A DNA stretch of 64,000 nucleotides. Source: Deltaproteobacteria bacterium (lineage in GTDB: Bacteria; Myxococcota; Kuafuiibacteriia; Kuafuiibacteriales; Kuafuiibacteriaceae). Below are positions 15,814 through 24,490 of this stretch, one piece after another; the stretch's first letter is position 1, and each line of letters opens with the position of its first letter. The notes beneath the pieces are model-generated. The model saw only the letters and a list, made by a program, of their open reading frames with translations. It made no database searches and was not told the origin of the DNA. Where the stretch lies: contig JADJBV010000001.1 of the NCBI GenBank assembly GCA_016703535.1, forward strand, positions 2,046,001-2,110,000. The letters are read 5' to 3'. A program made the position numbers and the translations under genes.

Positions 15814-18800
15814 ATGAAGATCCGCCGTCTCGAAATTCAGGGTTTCAAGAGCTTCGCCGAACGCACGCTCCTCAAGTTCGGCGAGGGCATCACGGGGGTC
15901 GTCGGCCCCAACGGCTGCGGCAAGTCCAACATCGTCGACGCGATCCGCTGGGTCATGGGCGAGCAGTCGGCCAAACACCTCCGCGGCAGCGGCATGCAGG
16001 ACGTCATCTTCGCCGGCTCCGAGTCCCGGGGCCCGATGGGCATGTGTGAGGTGACGATCACCTTCAAGAACGACGGCAACCTGGTCCCGCCCGAATATCA
16101 GCGCTCCGAAGAGATCAGCGTGACCCGTCGGCTCTTCCGAGACGGCACCAGCGAATACGCCATCAACCGGGTCGAGTGCCGCCTCCGGGACATCCTCGAT
16201 CTCTTCATGGGCACGGGCATCGGCAAAAACGCCTACTCGATCATCGAGCAAGGCCGCATCGGCCTGATCGTCACCGCCAAGCCCGAAGATCGCCGAGCGA
16301 TCATCGAAGACGCGGCCGGGGTCAGCCGCTACAAGGCCCGGCGCAAGATGGCCGAACGGCGCATCGAGGCCACCGAACAGAACCTGCTGCGGGTCAAGGA
16401 CATCACCGACGAGCTGCAGAAGCGCCTCGACTCGCTGGAGCGTCAGGCCAAAAAGGCCGAAAAATACAAGCGCATCAAGACCGAACTCCGCGGCTTGGAT
16501 CTGCACGCGGCCTCCCACCGTTATTTGGAGCTGGAGGCCCTGGAGCGCTTCGAGGGGCAAAAGGCCCAGGCTTTGAAGGATCAGATCGAGGCCGGTGACG
16601 GGGCCATCGCCGCCGACGAACAACGCTTCAAAGAGACCGAAGGGGCGCTGGCGGTGCGGGACGGCGAGCTGCGGCTCCGCGAAAACCAGATCCACGAGAA
16701 GGCCCAGGCCTTGGCCCTGGCCCAAAGCCAGATCGCCTTCGAGACCAAGGAGCGGATCCGCCGGGGTGAACGGCGGGTCGAGGCCGAGACCGAACGGGCC
16801 GATCTTTTGGCCGAAGAGGGGCGCCTCGAGGCCGAGCGGATGGAGCTCGAAGGCCTCGGCGAGACCTTGGGCGCCTGGGGTGGTGAAGAGACCAAAAGCC
16901 TGGACGAACGGGCCGCCTCCTTGACGGGCATGGCCGAGCGGATCCACGCCGCCGAACAGGCGCTGGAGTCCGAAAAGCGGTCGACCATCAACGCCCTAAC
17001 GGCCATCGCCCACCACAAGAACAACCTGGCCAGCCTGGAGCGGGCCGGCGGTGAGCTGGAGCTGCAGATCAACCGGGCCTTGGCCGCCAAAAAGGCCGCC
17101 AGCGAACGGGCCCACGAGGCCGAGACCGCCGCCAAGACCTTGGACACGGGGCTCAAGGACAAGCGGCAGCTGAAGCTGAAGCTCGAAGATCAACGGGCCA
17201 ACCAAGAGGGCCTGCTCGAGCGCCTGCGCTCCGAGTTCGCCGACAACGAACACCAGCTCCAAAAGAGCCGGCAAGAGTTGATGGACAAGAGCGCGCGTCT
17301 TCGGACCTTGCTCGACATCCAGAAGAACTACGAAGGCTGCAACGACGCGGTCCGCCAGATCATGCAGGCCAAGGAGCGGGACCCTCAGCTGGGCAACTCG
17401 CTGCACGGCTTGGTGGCCGACGTGGTCAGCGCCGAACCGCGCTTCGAGGCGGCGGTCGAGGCGGTGTTGGGCGACCGGCTCCAGTACGTCATCGTCAACA
17501 GCCAAACCGACGGGCTGAAGTCGATCGACTTCCTCAAACAACACGGCGACGGCCGCTCCAGCTTCATCCCCCTTGACCTGCGGGAGGACCACGTCTCTTG
17601 GGCGCCCCGGACCAGCTCCCGGCCGCCGTCCAAGGTGTCGAGCCGCCCGCCGAGCCACGGAGGCGAGTCACCACCGGGCGTGGTGTCGAGCCTGCCGACG
17701 CCCGCCGCGCCCGAAGTTATCGCCGAGGCCCCAGAGGTGTTGGAGGCGCCCGCGGCGGCCCTCGACCAAGAGCCCAGCCCAACGGTCATCCCCTACCCTG
17801 TCCCCGAAGGCGACCACCAGTACTACTGGGTGCAAGACGAGACCGAACTTTGGCCCGACCTGGCGGCCCCGGGCGTCTGCGGGAAGATGGTGGACCTGGT
17901 CAAGGCCCAGCCCGGCTACGAACACGTCGCCCGGGTGTTGCTCGGCGACGTGGTGGTCGTGGAGCGCATGGACCAGGCCCAGCAGCTGTGGACCAACAAC
18001 GGGCACCGCAAGACCCTGGTCACCCTTTCGGGTGAGGTGCTCGATCCGGTCGGCGTGTTGTCCGGCGGCGCTTCGGGGCGCTCCAGCGGCATGTTGCGCC
18101 AAAAGCGCGAGATCAAGGAGCTGACCGATCAGGTCCGGATGTTGACCGCCAAGGCGGGCATCGCCGAGGAACGGCACCACGCGCTCCGGGGCCGGATCTC
18201 GGACCTGGAGAAGGCGATCCAGAGCCTCTCCAAAGAAGGCCATCAAGAAGAGCTCTCCATCGTCAACCAGGAGAAGGACCTGCATCGCCTGGAGGACGAG
18301 GCCCGGCGCGAAAACGACGAAAAGCGGGCCCGGACCGAAGAGATCGAGCTGCTCCGCAAGAAGCGAGCGTCGGTCGATGAAGAGGCGGAACACTCCAAGA
18401 TCGCGGTCGAGGGCTTGGAAGCCGAGGTCAAGGCCAGCGAAGGCCGGGTGACCGAACGGGCCGCCGACGTGCAGGCCCTCAAGGACGAACACGCGCTGCT
18501 CAGCAACGCCGTGACCGAACTGAAGGTGACGGTCGCCGCCAACCGCGAGAAGCTCGACAGCTCCCGCCGCAACCTCGAGCGGCTCCAACGCCGCTTGGAA
18601 GAGGTCGGGACTCGGCTCCAAAAGTTGGCCGAAGTGATCGCCGAGTGCGACGCCGAAATCGAACGCCTGACCCAGGCGATCGCCGGAAAAGAAGAAGAGG
18701 TCCTGGCCCTGGAGGCCTGGGTCGCGGGCGAACGGCAAGAGGTCGAAGGCCTGCGCCGGGCCTTGGAGGACGAGCTCAACGTCTTGGCCGCCGAAGAGGA

Positions 18801-19647
18801 GCAGATCAGCGGTCGCCGGCAAGAGATCGACGGCTGGAAGGAGGCCTTGGGCGCAACCACCTTGACCATCCGGGAGCACCAGATCGGCCGGAAGAACCTC
18901 GAGGAGCAGATCGACGAACGTTATCGGCTCAACCTCGTCGAGATCCTCCCCGACTTCCACTTGTTGCCGCGCCAGAGCGAAGAACACCGGGCCGAGACCG
19001 AAAAGTTGCGGCGCCAGCTGGACAACATCGGGCCGATCAACCTGACCGCCATCGAGGAGTTCGAGCAGGTCAACGAACGTTGCAGCTTCCTCTTGGCCCA
19101 AAAGAAGGACCTGGAAGACGCCCTGGAATCTCTGCGGGCCGCCATCAAGCGGATCAACAAGACCAGCAAGGAGCGTTACGTCGAGGCCTTCCGGCTGGTG
19201 AACGAGAAGTTCCAGATGGTCTTCCCCAAGCTCTTCAACGGCGGGCGTTGTTCGTTGGTGATGACCGACGAAAACGATCCGCTCGAGTCGGGCATCGAGA
19301 TCTTGGCGCAGCCGCCGGGCAAAAAGCTCCAAGCGGTGTCGCTGCTTTCGGGTGGTGAAAAGGCGCTGACCGCGGTCTCGTTGATCTTCGGGATCTTCTT
19401 GATCAAGCCGACGCCCTTCTGCTTGCTGGACGAGGTCGACGCGCCCCTCGATGAGGCCAACGTGGGCCGCTACAACGAGATGCTCCGGGAGATGTCGGCG
19501 GTCTCCCAGTTCATCTTGATCACCCACAACAAAAAGACCATGGAGCTCCCGGATCGCCTCTACGGCGTGACCATGGAGGAGCCTGGCATCTCCAAGATCG
19601 TGCCGGTCGACGTGGTGGAGTCGGACAAACGGCTCAAGGCGGTTTGA
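15814..19647 (+). CDS. smc: Chromosome segregation protein SMC
   Basis: A 1277-residue SMC ATPase, the core of the bacterial condensin that organises and segregates the nucleoid. The N-terminal head has MKIRRLEIQGFKSFAERT and Walker A GPNGCGKSN. Two long coiled coils (about 170-500 and 750-1090) flank the hinge, and the C-terminal head carries signature LLSGGEKALTA and Walker B FCLLDEVDAPLDEAN. The hinge halves (NSLHGLVADVV to FIPLDL; then CGKMVDLVKAQPGYE to GGASGRSSG) are split by about 95 extra residues (592-685) rich in Ser, Pro and Ala. This insertion is in frame. ATG 15814 matches the conserved N-terminus; a weak TTGCAT/TAGACC promoter precedes it. Confidence 0.93.
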   Translation: MKIRRLEIQGFKSFAERTLLKFGEGITGVVGPNGCGKSNIVDAIRWVMGEQSAKHLRGSGMQDVIFAGSESRGPMGMCEVTITFKNDGNLVPPEYQRSEEISVTRRLFRDGTSEYAINRVECRLRDILDLFMGTGIGKNAYSIIEQGRIGLIVTAKPEDRRAIIEDAAGVSRYKARRKMAERRIEATEQNLLRVKDITDELQKRLDSLERQAKKAEKYKRIKTELRGLDLHAASHRYLELEALERFEGQKAQALKDQIEAGDGAIAADEQRFKETEGALAVRDGELRLRENQIHEKAQALALAQSQIAFETKERIRRGERRVEAETERADLLAEEGRLEAERMELEGLGETLGAWGGEETKSLDERAASLTGMAERIHAAEQALESEKRSTINALTAIAHHKNNLASLERAGGELELQINRALAAKKAASERAHEAETAAKTLDTGLKDKRQLKLKLEDQRANQEGLLERLRSEFADNEHQLQKSRQELMDKSARLRTLLDIQKNYEGCNDAVRQIMQAKERDPQLGNSLHGLVADVVSAEPRFEAAVEAVLGDRLQYVIVNSQTDGLKSIDFLKQHGDGRSSFIPLDLREDHVSWAPRTSSRPPSKVSSRPPSHGGESPPGVVSSLPTPAAPEVIAEAPEVLEAPAAALDQEPSPTVIPYPVPEGDHQYYWVQDETELWPDLAAPGVCGKMVDLVKAQPGYEHVARVLLGDVVVVERMDQAQQLWTNNGHRKTLVTLSGEVLDPVGVLSGGASGRSSGMLRQKREIKELTDQVRMLTAKAGIAEERHHALRGRISDLEKAIQSLSKEGHQEELSIVNQEKDLHRLEDEARRENDEKRARTEEIELLRKKRASVDEEAEHSKIAVEGLEAEVKASEGRVTERAADVQALKDEHALLSNAVTELKVTVAANREKLDSSRRNLERLQRRLEEVGTRLQKLAEVIAECDAEIERLTQAIAGKEEEVLALEAWVAGERQEVEGLRRALEDELNVLAAEEEQISGRRQEIDGWKEALGATTLTIREHQIGRKNLEEQIDERYRLNLVEILPDFHLLPRQSEEHRAETEKLRRQLDNIGPINLTAIEEFEQVNERCSFLLAQKKDLEDALESLRAAIKRINKTSKERYVEAFRLVNEKFQMVFPKLFNGGRCSLVMTDENDPLESGIEILAQPPGKKLQAVSLLSGGEKALTAVSLIFGIFLIKPTPFCLLDEVDAPLDEANVGRYNEMLREMSAVSQFILITHNKKTMELPDRLYGVTMEEPGISKIVPVDVVESDKRLKAV

Positions 19648-19852
19648 GCGGCCGGGGGCCCGTCCCCCATCCGTTCGCTGAAGCAGGGGATAAAGGTCGG
19701 CACCATCCGGCGGGGATCACCTGCCCCTCGTGGACCAGACTGGCCGGCAACCCAAAGCAGGCGCCGCACCTGGGGTGGATCGTCCGACATTGGTCGGATC
19801 GAGGAAACGGCTCCATTGCCGGATTCAGCGGCCAGGCGGTAGAGCGTGGAGC

Positions 19853-20848
19853 ATGGTCAAGGCGTGGCTCATCGTCGGGGTTGGTATCCCACTTTTGGCC
19901 CCCGGCTTGGCCCTGGGCTACGGCGAACCCGACGGGGCTGGGCGGCCCAATCATCGGGAGCGCCTGCTGCACGTCTTCACCAACCAGGTCCGGGCCGCTC
20001 CCCACGAGTGGCCGGGTTGGGACACCAGCAAGGCTTCGGCGACCCCCAGAGCTCCGGTGCGGCTCCACGGCAAGCTGATCGAGGCGGCCCGCTTCCACGC
20101 CGACGACATGGCCGAGCACAACTGCTTTCAGCACGAGAGCTGCGACGGCACGACCTTCGAGGTCCGGGTGGATCGCTTCTTCAACGGGGCGGGCGCCGGC
20201 GAAAACATCTACACCGCCATCGGGATCGACGATGAACGCAGCGCCATCACTGGGTGGATGAACTCCGACGGGCACCGCCGCAACATCTTGACCGAAGACT
20301 GGACCGACCTGGGAACCGGCTTTGCGGCTCGAGGGGGCCAGGTTTACTACGTGCAGGACTTCGGCTTGGTCTCCCAGGACGACCGGCCGCCGATCGTCGG
20401 CGCCGCTCGAGAGCTGTTGGGCAGCGAAGTCCGGCTCTACGCCAACGTCTACGCCAGCGATGGCCAGGCCCCCACCGAGATCGCCGCGGTGGTGGAGGGG
20501 ACCCGCACCCCTATGACCTTGATCGCCGGCCGCCCCGGCAACGCCACCTACGCCGTCACCATCCCCACCCCGGACTGCGCCAAGGTCCACTACACCATCA
20601 CCCCGGCCGGCGGTTCAGCCTCGACCTTCCCCAGCACCGGTTCACTTTTGGTCGGCAAGGCCTGCAGCGCCGAGTTCAGCAGCGATCGCAGCGGGGGCCC
20701 AAATGGGCCGGCCGACCCGGGACAGGTGGTGATCGACGCCTCCAGCGATCGAGGCTGCCGCGCCACCGGCACCTCGGGCCACCTCCCCTTCGCCGGCCTG
20801 GCCCTCGGGTTGCTCCTCCTTCTGCGTCGAGGCCGACGTCTCGGTTGA
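19853..20848 (+). CDS. Secreted CAP-domain (SCP/PR1-like) protein with C-terminal membrane anchor
   Basis: A 331-residue exported protein: signal peptide MVKAWLIVGVGIPLLAPGLALG, then a CAP domain (NQVRAAPHEWPGW, AARFHADDMAEHNCFQHESC, GENIYTAIG, GWMNSDGHRRNILTEDWTDLG) containing the family's His/Glu cluster. A beta-rich segment follows. The C-terminus GCRATGTSGHLPFAGLALGLLLLLRRGRR has the Cys, hydrophobic segment and Arg order of MYXO-CTERM-like surface anchoring. TTGCCG-N18-TAGAGC (19816-19845) ends 7 bases before the ATG and no Shine-Dalgarno is seen, so the message may be leaderless. Function of bacterial CAP proteins is poorly defined. Confidence 0.8.
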   Translation: MVKAWLIVGVGIPLLAPGLALGYGEPDGAGRPNHRERLLHVFTNQVRAAPHEWPGWDTSKASATPRAPVRLHGKLIEAARFHADDMAEHNCFQHESCDGTTFEVRVDRFFNGAGAGENIYTAIGIDDERSAITGWMNSDGHRRNILTEDWTDLGTGFAARGGQVYYVQDFGLVSQDDRPPIVGAARELLGSEVRLYANVYASDGQAPTEIAAVVEGTRTPMTLIAGRPGNATYAVTIPTPDCAKVHYTITPAGGSASTFPSTGSLLVGKACSAEFSSDRSGGPNGPADPGQVVIDASSDRGCRATGTSGHLPFAGLALGLLLLLRRGRRLG

Positions 20849-20879
20849 TCCGGCGCGGGCGACCCGGTAGTGGCCGCCC

Positions 20880-21995
20880 ATGGACATCGGGACCCTGATC
20901 TTCGCCGGCGGCGGCCTGATCTTCCTCGTCTTCGTCGCGCTCTTCATCAGGAAACAAACGCAGCGAAGACTGCCCGCGCCCGGCGTCGATCCCGAAAAGG
21001 TCCTGGCCGACCACGCGGGCAAAGACAGCGCTGATCTCGATCCCTTCCGGGACGAGGCCGACGTCCCGGTCCCCCCCGCCGAAGCCGCACCCAAGCAGAG
21101 CCTCTCGGCCGGCCTGGCCAAGACCAAAACCGGCTTCATGGCCAAGCTCAACGCGGTGATCTTCGGCCGCGGCCTGGACGAAGGCCTGGTCGACGAGCTG
21201 GAGGCCCTGCTGGTCACCTCGGACATCGGCATCCGCACCGCCGAGAAGTTGCTGGAGGGGCTGAAGCAAGATCTCTCCAAGCAGGAGCTCAAGGATCCCG
21301 CGGCGGTCAAAAAACGCCTGGAGGAGAAGATCCGGGGGATCGTCGCCCAAAAGGTCGCGCCCCTCGCCCTGGACAAGGGGCCCACCGTGTTGATGGTCAT
21401 CGGCGTCAACGGCGTCGGCAAGACCACCACCATCGGCAAGTTGGCGGCGCGCTACACCCAGGAGGGCAAGAAGGTGGTGTTGGCGGCGGGGGACACCTTC
21501 CGAGCCGCGGCCGTGCAGCAGCTGGAGATCTGGGGTGAACGGGCCGGGTGTGTGGTGGTCAAGGGCCCGAACGAAGCCGACCCCGCCAGCGTGATCTTCG
21601 AGGCCATCCAAAAGGCCAAGGCCGAAAAGGCCGACCTCTGCATCTGCGACACCGCGGGCCGCCTGCACACCAAGGTCAACCTGATGGAGGAGCTGAAGAA
21701 GCTGAAGCGGGTCATGAACAAGGCCCACGAAGGTGCACCCCACGAGGTCTTGTTGGTGCTGGACGCCACCACCGGCCAAAACGCGATCACCCAAGCCCGT
21801 CAGTTCAAGGAGGCGGTTGAGGTCTCGAGCCTGGCGTTGACCAAACTCGACGGCACCGCCAAAGGCGGCGTGGTGGTGGCGATCTGCGACGAACTCGGCT
21901 TGCCGGTGCGCTACATCGGCATCGGCGAAAAGGTCGACGACCTGCGGGACTTCAACGCCGACGAGTTCGTGGGGGCGCTCTTCGAGGAGACCTGA
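20880..21995 (+). CDS. ftsY: Signal recognition particle receptor FtsY
   Basis: A 371-residue SRP GTPase receptor that docks SRP-ribosome complexes at the inner membrane. It has an N-terminal membrane segment (IFAGGGLIFLVFVALFI, residues ~6-23), an acidic linker, the helical N domain (FMAKLNAVIFGRGLDEGLVDELEALL) and the GTPase G domain with GVNGVGKTTTIGKLA (G1), DTFRAAA (G2), DTAGR (G3) and TKLDGTAKGG (G4). A true N-terminal transmembrane helix, as here, occurs in several deltaproteobacteria and actinobacteria. It lies 31 bases after the CAP gene and upstream of zapA. Confidence 0.95.
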   Translation: MDIGTLIFAGGGLIFLVFVALFIRKQTQRRLPAPGVDPEKVLADHAGKDSADLDPFRDEADVPVPPAEAAPKQSLSAGLAKTKTGFMAKLNAVIFGRGLDEGLVDELEALLVTSDIGIRTAEKLLEGLKQDLSKQELKDPAAVKKRLEEKIRGIVAQKVAPLALDKGPTVLMVIGVNGVGKTTTIGKLAARYTQEGKKVVLAAGDTFRAAAVQQLEIWGERAGCVVVKGPNEADPASVIFEAIQKAKAEKADLCICDTAGRLHTKVNLMEELKKLKRVMNKAHEGAPHEVLLVLDATTGQNAITQARQFKEAVEVSSLALTKLDGTAKGGVVVAICDELGLPVRYIGIGEKVDDLRDFNADEFVGALFEET

Positions 21996-22071
21996 CCGCT
22001 GTCAAGCGGGGCATCCGCAAGATTCGCGTATTTTCGGCTGTATTCCCGGCGATTTCTGCGGGCTCCTCACG

Positions 22072-22101
22072 TTGACGGCCCTTCCGGGCGGGCCGTAGAG
22101 T
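22072..22101 (+). promoter_or_regulatory. Probable promoter of zapA
   Basis: TTGACG (22072-22077), 18-base spacer and TAGAGT (22096-22101). The GTG start of zapA is only 7 bases further on, where transcription would begin, so the transcript is probably leaderless. The spacer holds a small GC-rich inverted repeat. Confidence 0.5.
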
Positions 22102-22108
22102 GTACGCC

Positions 22109-22450
22109 GTGGCCCGGAGTGAAAAGCCAGGGAGCGTCGCCGTCGAGCTCGGCGGCCAGCGCTTTTCGGTGGTCTCCGACGCCCCCCCGGAGCGCATGCG
22201 GGAGGTGGTCGACTACGTGAACGATCACCTCAAGGAGCTCAACCAAGGCCGCCGGGGCCTGGACACCGAACGGGCCGCCCTCTTGGTGGCGCTCAACACC
22301 GCCGAGGCCCTGTTCAAGGAACGGGACTCCCACGAAGCGCTGAAGGCCACCATTCGGGCTCGGGCCGGCCAACTCCTCGGCACCCTCGACGAGGTCGGCC
22401 GGGAGCTGGGGCTCGACTCGGCCTCCACCCTGGGAGGCCTCCTCCCATGA
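22109..22450 (+). CDS. zapA: Cell division protein ZapA
   Basis: A 113-residue FtsZ-ring-associated protein that bundles FtsZ filaments at midcell. The N-terminal part (SVAVELGGQRFSVVSDAPPERMREVVDYVNDHLKEL) matches ZapA's beta hairpin and first helix, and the second half is a coiled-coil helix ending in a Leu-rich tail. GTG 22109 (MARSEK) was chosen because of its spacing from the -10 element; GTG 22100 is possible. The order zapA, structured RNA, 5-formyl-THF cyclo-ligase is the classical proteobacterial 6S RNA locus. Confidence 0.85.
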   Translation: MARSEKPGSVAVELGGQRFSVVSDAPPERMREVVDYVNDHLKELNQGRRGLDTERAALLVALNTAEALFKERDSHEALKATIRARAGQLLGTLDEVGRELGLDSASTLGGLLP

Positions 22451-22454
22451 CGTT

Positions 22455-22620
22455 CACTTTCCCCTGCCTGGTGCGTGATGGGCCGTGGCTTAATCACGTC
22501 GCGAACCAGTGCTTTTTTCAACGGGAGGCGTTCCTCCTGGCACCGCGCGGACTGCCGCTAAGCTGGGCAGAGGCAGGTTGTCGGGGTCACGCCACCCACC
22601 TGCTTAGGCAGGTTCCGACA
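22455..22620 (+). ncRNA. ssrS: Probable 6S RNA
   Basis: This gene-free stretch sits between zapA and the 5-formyl-THF cyclo-ligase gene, the usual place of 6S RNA, which binds sigma-70 RNA polymerase by mimicking an open promoter. The sequence folds as a long rod: closing stem CCTGCCT/AGGCAGG (22463-22469 with 22571-22577, or alternatively 22606-22612), then GGCTTA/TAAGCT (22487-22492 with 22559-22564), GTCGCG with CGCGCGGAC (22498-22503 with 22544-22552), GTGC/GCAC (22509-22512 with 22540-22543) and an apical GGAGG-CGTT-CCTCC hairpin. A second hairpin (TGTCGG/CCGACA, inner ACCTGC/GCAGGT) spans 22579-22620. Exact ends are uncertain. Confidence 0.7.
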
Positions 22621-22656
22621 GCCCGACCCACACGGCCGAGGCGGGGGTTCTTTTTG
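22621..22656 (+). terminator. Possible terminator after the 6S RNA
   Basis: A GC-rich segment with imperfect pairing (GACCC with GGGTTC) is followed by TTCTTTTT at 22649-22656. The stem is weak, so this is only a candidate end or processing point of the RNA. Confidence 0.35.
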
Positions 22657-22709
22657 GGCGGTCCGTCTTCGGCTCGGCCATCGCTGCCGGGCTGAAGACG
22701 GGCCTCACT

Positions 22710-23282
22710 TTGCGCGATCCCGACAAACAAGCCCTGCGCACCCAGCTGATCCTGACCCGGGCCAGACTTTCGATGGCCTCGCGCCACGACCGCTCCGAAC
22801 GGGCCGTTCGACACCTCTTGGAGTCGGGCCTGCTCGAGGGTGTTCAGGTGTTGGCCCTCTACGCCGCCCGGCCGGAGGAGGCCGATCCCTACTCCTTCGA
22901 GGCCCACGCCCCCCAAAGCGCCTACCCGCGGGTGCGGGGCGCCGACCTGGAGTTCGGTCTGGCCCGGCGTGGCGCGCTCCAACCCGCCCCACCTTGGGGG
23001 ATCCTGGAACCGATGGAGGCGGTCCCCTCGTTGGCCCTCTCGAACATCGATCTCTTTGTGGTCCCGGGGGTCGGCTTTGGTCGGGACGGCGAGCGGATCG
23101 GTTATGGGCGCGGGTATTATGATCGGACCCTGGAAAAAGCGCGGCAGGTGCGCCCCGAGGTCAAGGCGATCGGCTTTGGCTTCGCCTGCCAGGTGAGCGA
23201 CGGGATCCCGATGCGGCCCGGGGATCAACGACTGGACGGGCTGGTCACCGAAGAGGGCCTGCTCCGCTTCGGTCCAAGGTGA
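22710..23282 (+). CDS. fau: 5-formyltetrahydrofolate cyclo-ligase
   Basis: A 190-residue enzyme that converts 5-formyl-THF to 5,10-methenyl-THF with ATP, salvaging folate. The N-terminal basic helix KQALRTQLILTRARL and the C-terminal block LFVVPGVGFGRDGERIGYGRGYYDR are hallmarks of the family (the G-x-G-x-G-Y-Y-D loop binds the phosphate). The start is TTG at 22710; no ATG fits the conserved N-terminus. It follows the probable 6S RNA as in many proteobacteria, and its stop lies just before tyrS. Confidence 0.9.
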   Translation: MRDPDKQALRTQLILTRARLSMASRHDRSERAVRHLLESGLLEGVQVLALYAARPEEADPYSFEAHAPQSAYPRVRGADLEFGLARRGALQPAPPWGILEPMEAVPSLALSNIDLFVVPGVGFGRDGERIGYGRGYYDRTLEKARQVRPEVKAIGFGFACQVSDGIPMRPGDQRLDGLVTEEGLLRFGPR

Positions 23283-23317
23283 CCTCGGCCCCCGCTCTTG
23301 GTATCAAGGCCGAGGAC

Positions 23318-24490
23318 ATGAACATCCGTATTCCTCCTGCCGACGAGCAGCTGGCGATCTTGGAGCGCGGCACCGTCGATCTGCACCCGAAGGAGGAGCT
23401 GAAGAAGCGCCTCGCCGAAAGCCACGAGCACCAAAAGCCGCTGCGGATCAAGACCGGCTTCGATCCAACCGCGCCCGATCTGCACCTGGGCCACACCGTG
23501 TTGATCGAAAAGATGGCCCAGTTTCAGCGGCTGGGCCACGAGGTCACCTTCCTGATCGGCGACTACACCGCGTTGATCGGCGATCCGACGGGGCGCAACG
23601 CCATGCGCCCGCCCCTCTCTGAGGAACAGATCCAAGTCAACGCCAAGACCTACACCGATCAGGTCTTCAAGATCCTCGATCGGGACCGAACCATCATCGA
23701 GTGGAACTCGAAGTGGCTGGGCAAACTCAGCTTCCAGGAGGTGATCAAGCTGGCGGCCCGCTACAACGTGGCCCGGATGTTGGAGCGCCGCGACTTCAAA
23801 GATCGCTTCGAGAGCAACACCCAGATCGCGATCCACGAGCTGCTCTACCCGTTGATGCAGGCCTACGACTCGGTGGCGCTGGTGCCCGACGTCGAGTTGG
23901 GCGGCCATGATCAGATCTTCAACCTCAACGCTGGCCGCCACATCATGGAGCAATATGGGCAGCGGCCCCAGTGTGTGTTGACGGTGGGGCTTTTGGTGGG
24001 GCTGGACGGCCGGGACAAGATGTCCAAGTCCAAGGGCAATCACGTCGGCATCACCGAACCCGCCGAGGTGATGTACGAGAAGATCCTCAACCTCCCGGAC
24101 GAGACCATGTGGACCTGGTTCCCGTTGTTGACCGATCGGAGCCCCGACCCGGCCAGCACCCCAGCCTTGGAGGCCAAAAAGGCCCTCGCCCAAACCCTGG
24201 TCGCGCGTTTCCACGGCGAAGCTGCGGCGGCCGAGGTCCGAGCCTGGTCCGAGGCCGGTCGCCCCGCCAAAAACGATGAGCGAACCAAAAACACCAAACT
24301 CGCGGCGATCATGGTGGAGCTCCAGCTCGCCGGTTCGATGAATGAGGCTCGCCAGAAGATCAAACAAGGCGGGGTGCACGTCGACGAACAACGCGTCACC
24401 GACATCGCCTTCACGTTCCCGAGCGGCGCCGCCTTCGAGCTCCGGGTGGGGAAGGCCAAGCCCCGGCGGCTGAAGGTCGAGGCCGAGTGA
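23318..24490 (+). CDS. tyrS: Tyrosyl-tRNA synthetase
   Basis: A 390-residue class I aminoacyl-tRNA synthetase charging tRNA-Tyr. It has the HIGH-type motif HLGH in GFDPTAPDLHLGHTV (residues ~48-61) and KMSKS in GRDKMSKSKGNHVG (near 235). A C-terminal S4-like RNA-binding domain contains MNEARQKIKQGGVHVDEQRV. ATG 23318 was chosen; an in-frame GTG at 23279 overlapping the previous stop would add 13 residues. The stop overlaps the GTG of the next gene (GTGA), so the two are coupled. Confidence 0.95.
   Translation: MNIRIPPADEQLAILERGTVDLHPKEELKKRLAESHEHQKPLRIKTGFDPTAPDLHLGHTVLIEKMAQFQRLGHEVTFLIGDYTALIGDPTGRNAMRPPLSEEQIQVNAKTYTDQVFKILDRDRTIIEWNSKWLGKLSFQEVIKLAARYNVARMLERRDFKDRFESNTQIAIHELLYPLMQAYDSVALVPDVELGGHDQIFNLNAGRHIMEQYGQRPQCVLTVGLLVGLDGRDKMSKSKGNHVGITEPAEVMYEKILNLPDETMWTWFPLLTDRSPDPASTPALEAKKALAQTLVARFHGEAAAAEVRAWSEAGRPAKNDERTKNTKLAAIMVELQLAGSMNEARQKIKQGGVHVDEQRVTDIAFTFPSGAAFELRVGKAKPRRLKVEAE

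Noticed and set aside
17668..19527. Long minus-strand open frame opposite smc
   Set aside because: Composition mirrors the SMC coiled coil on the other strand and contains no recognisable domain.
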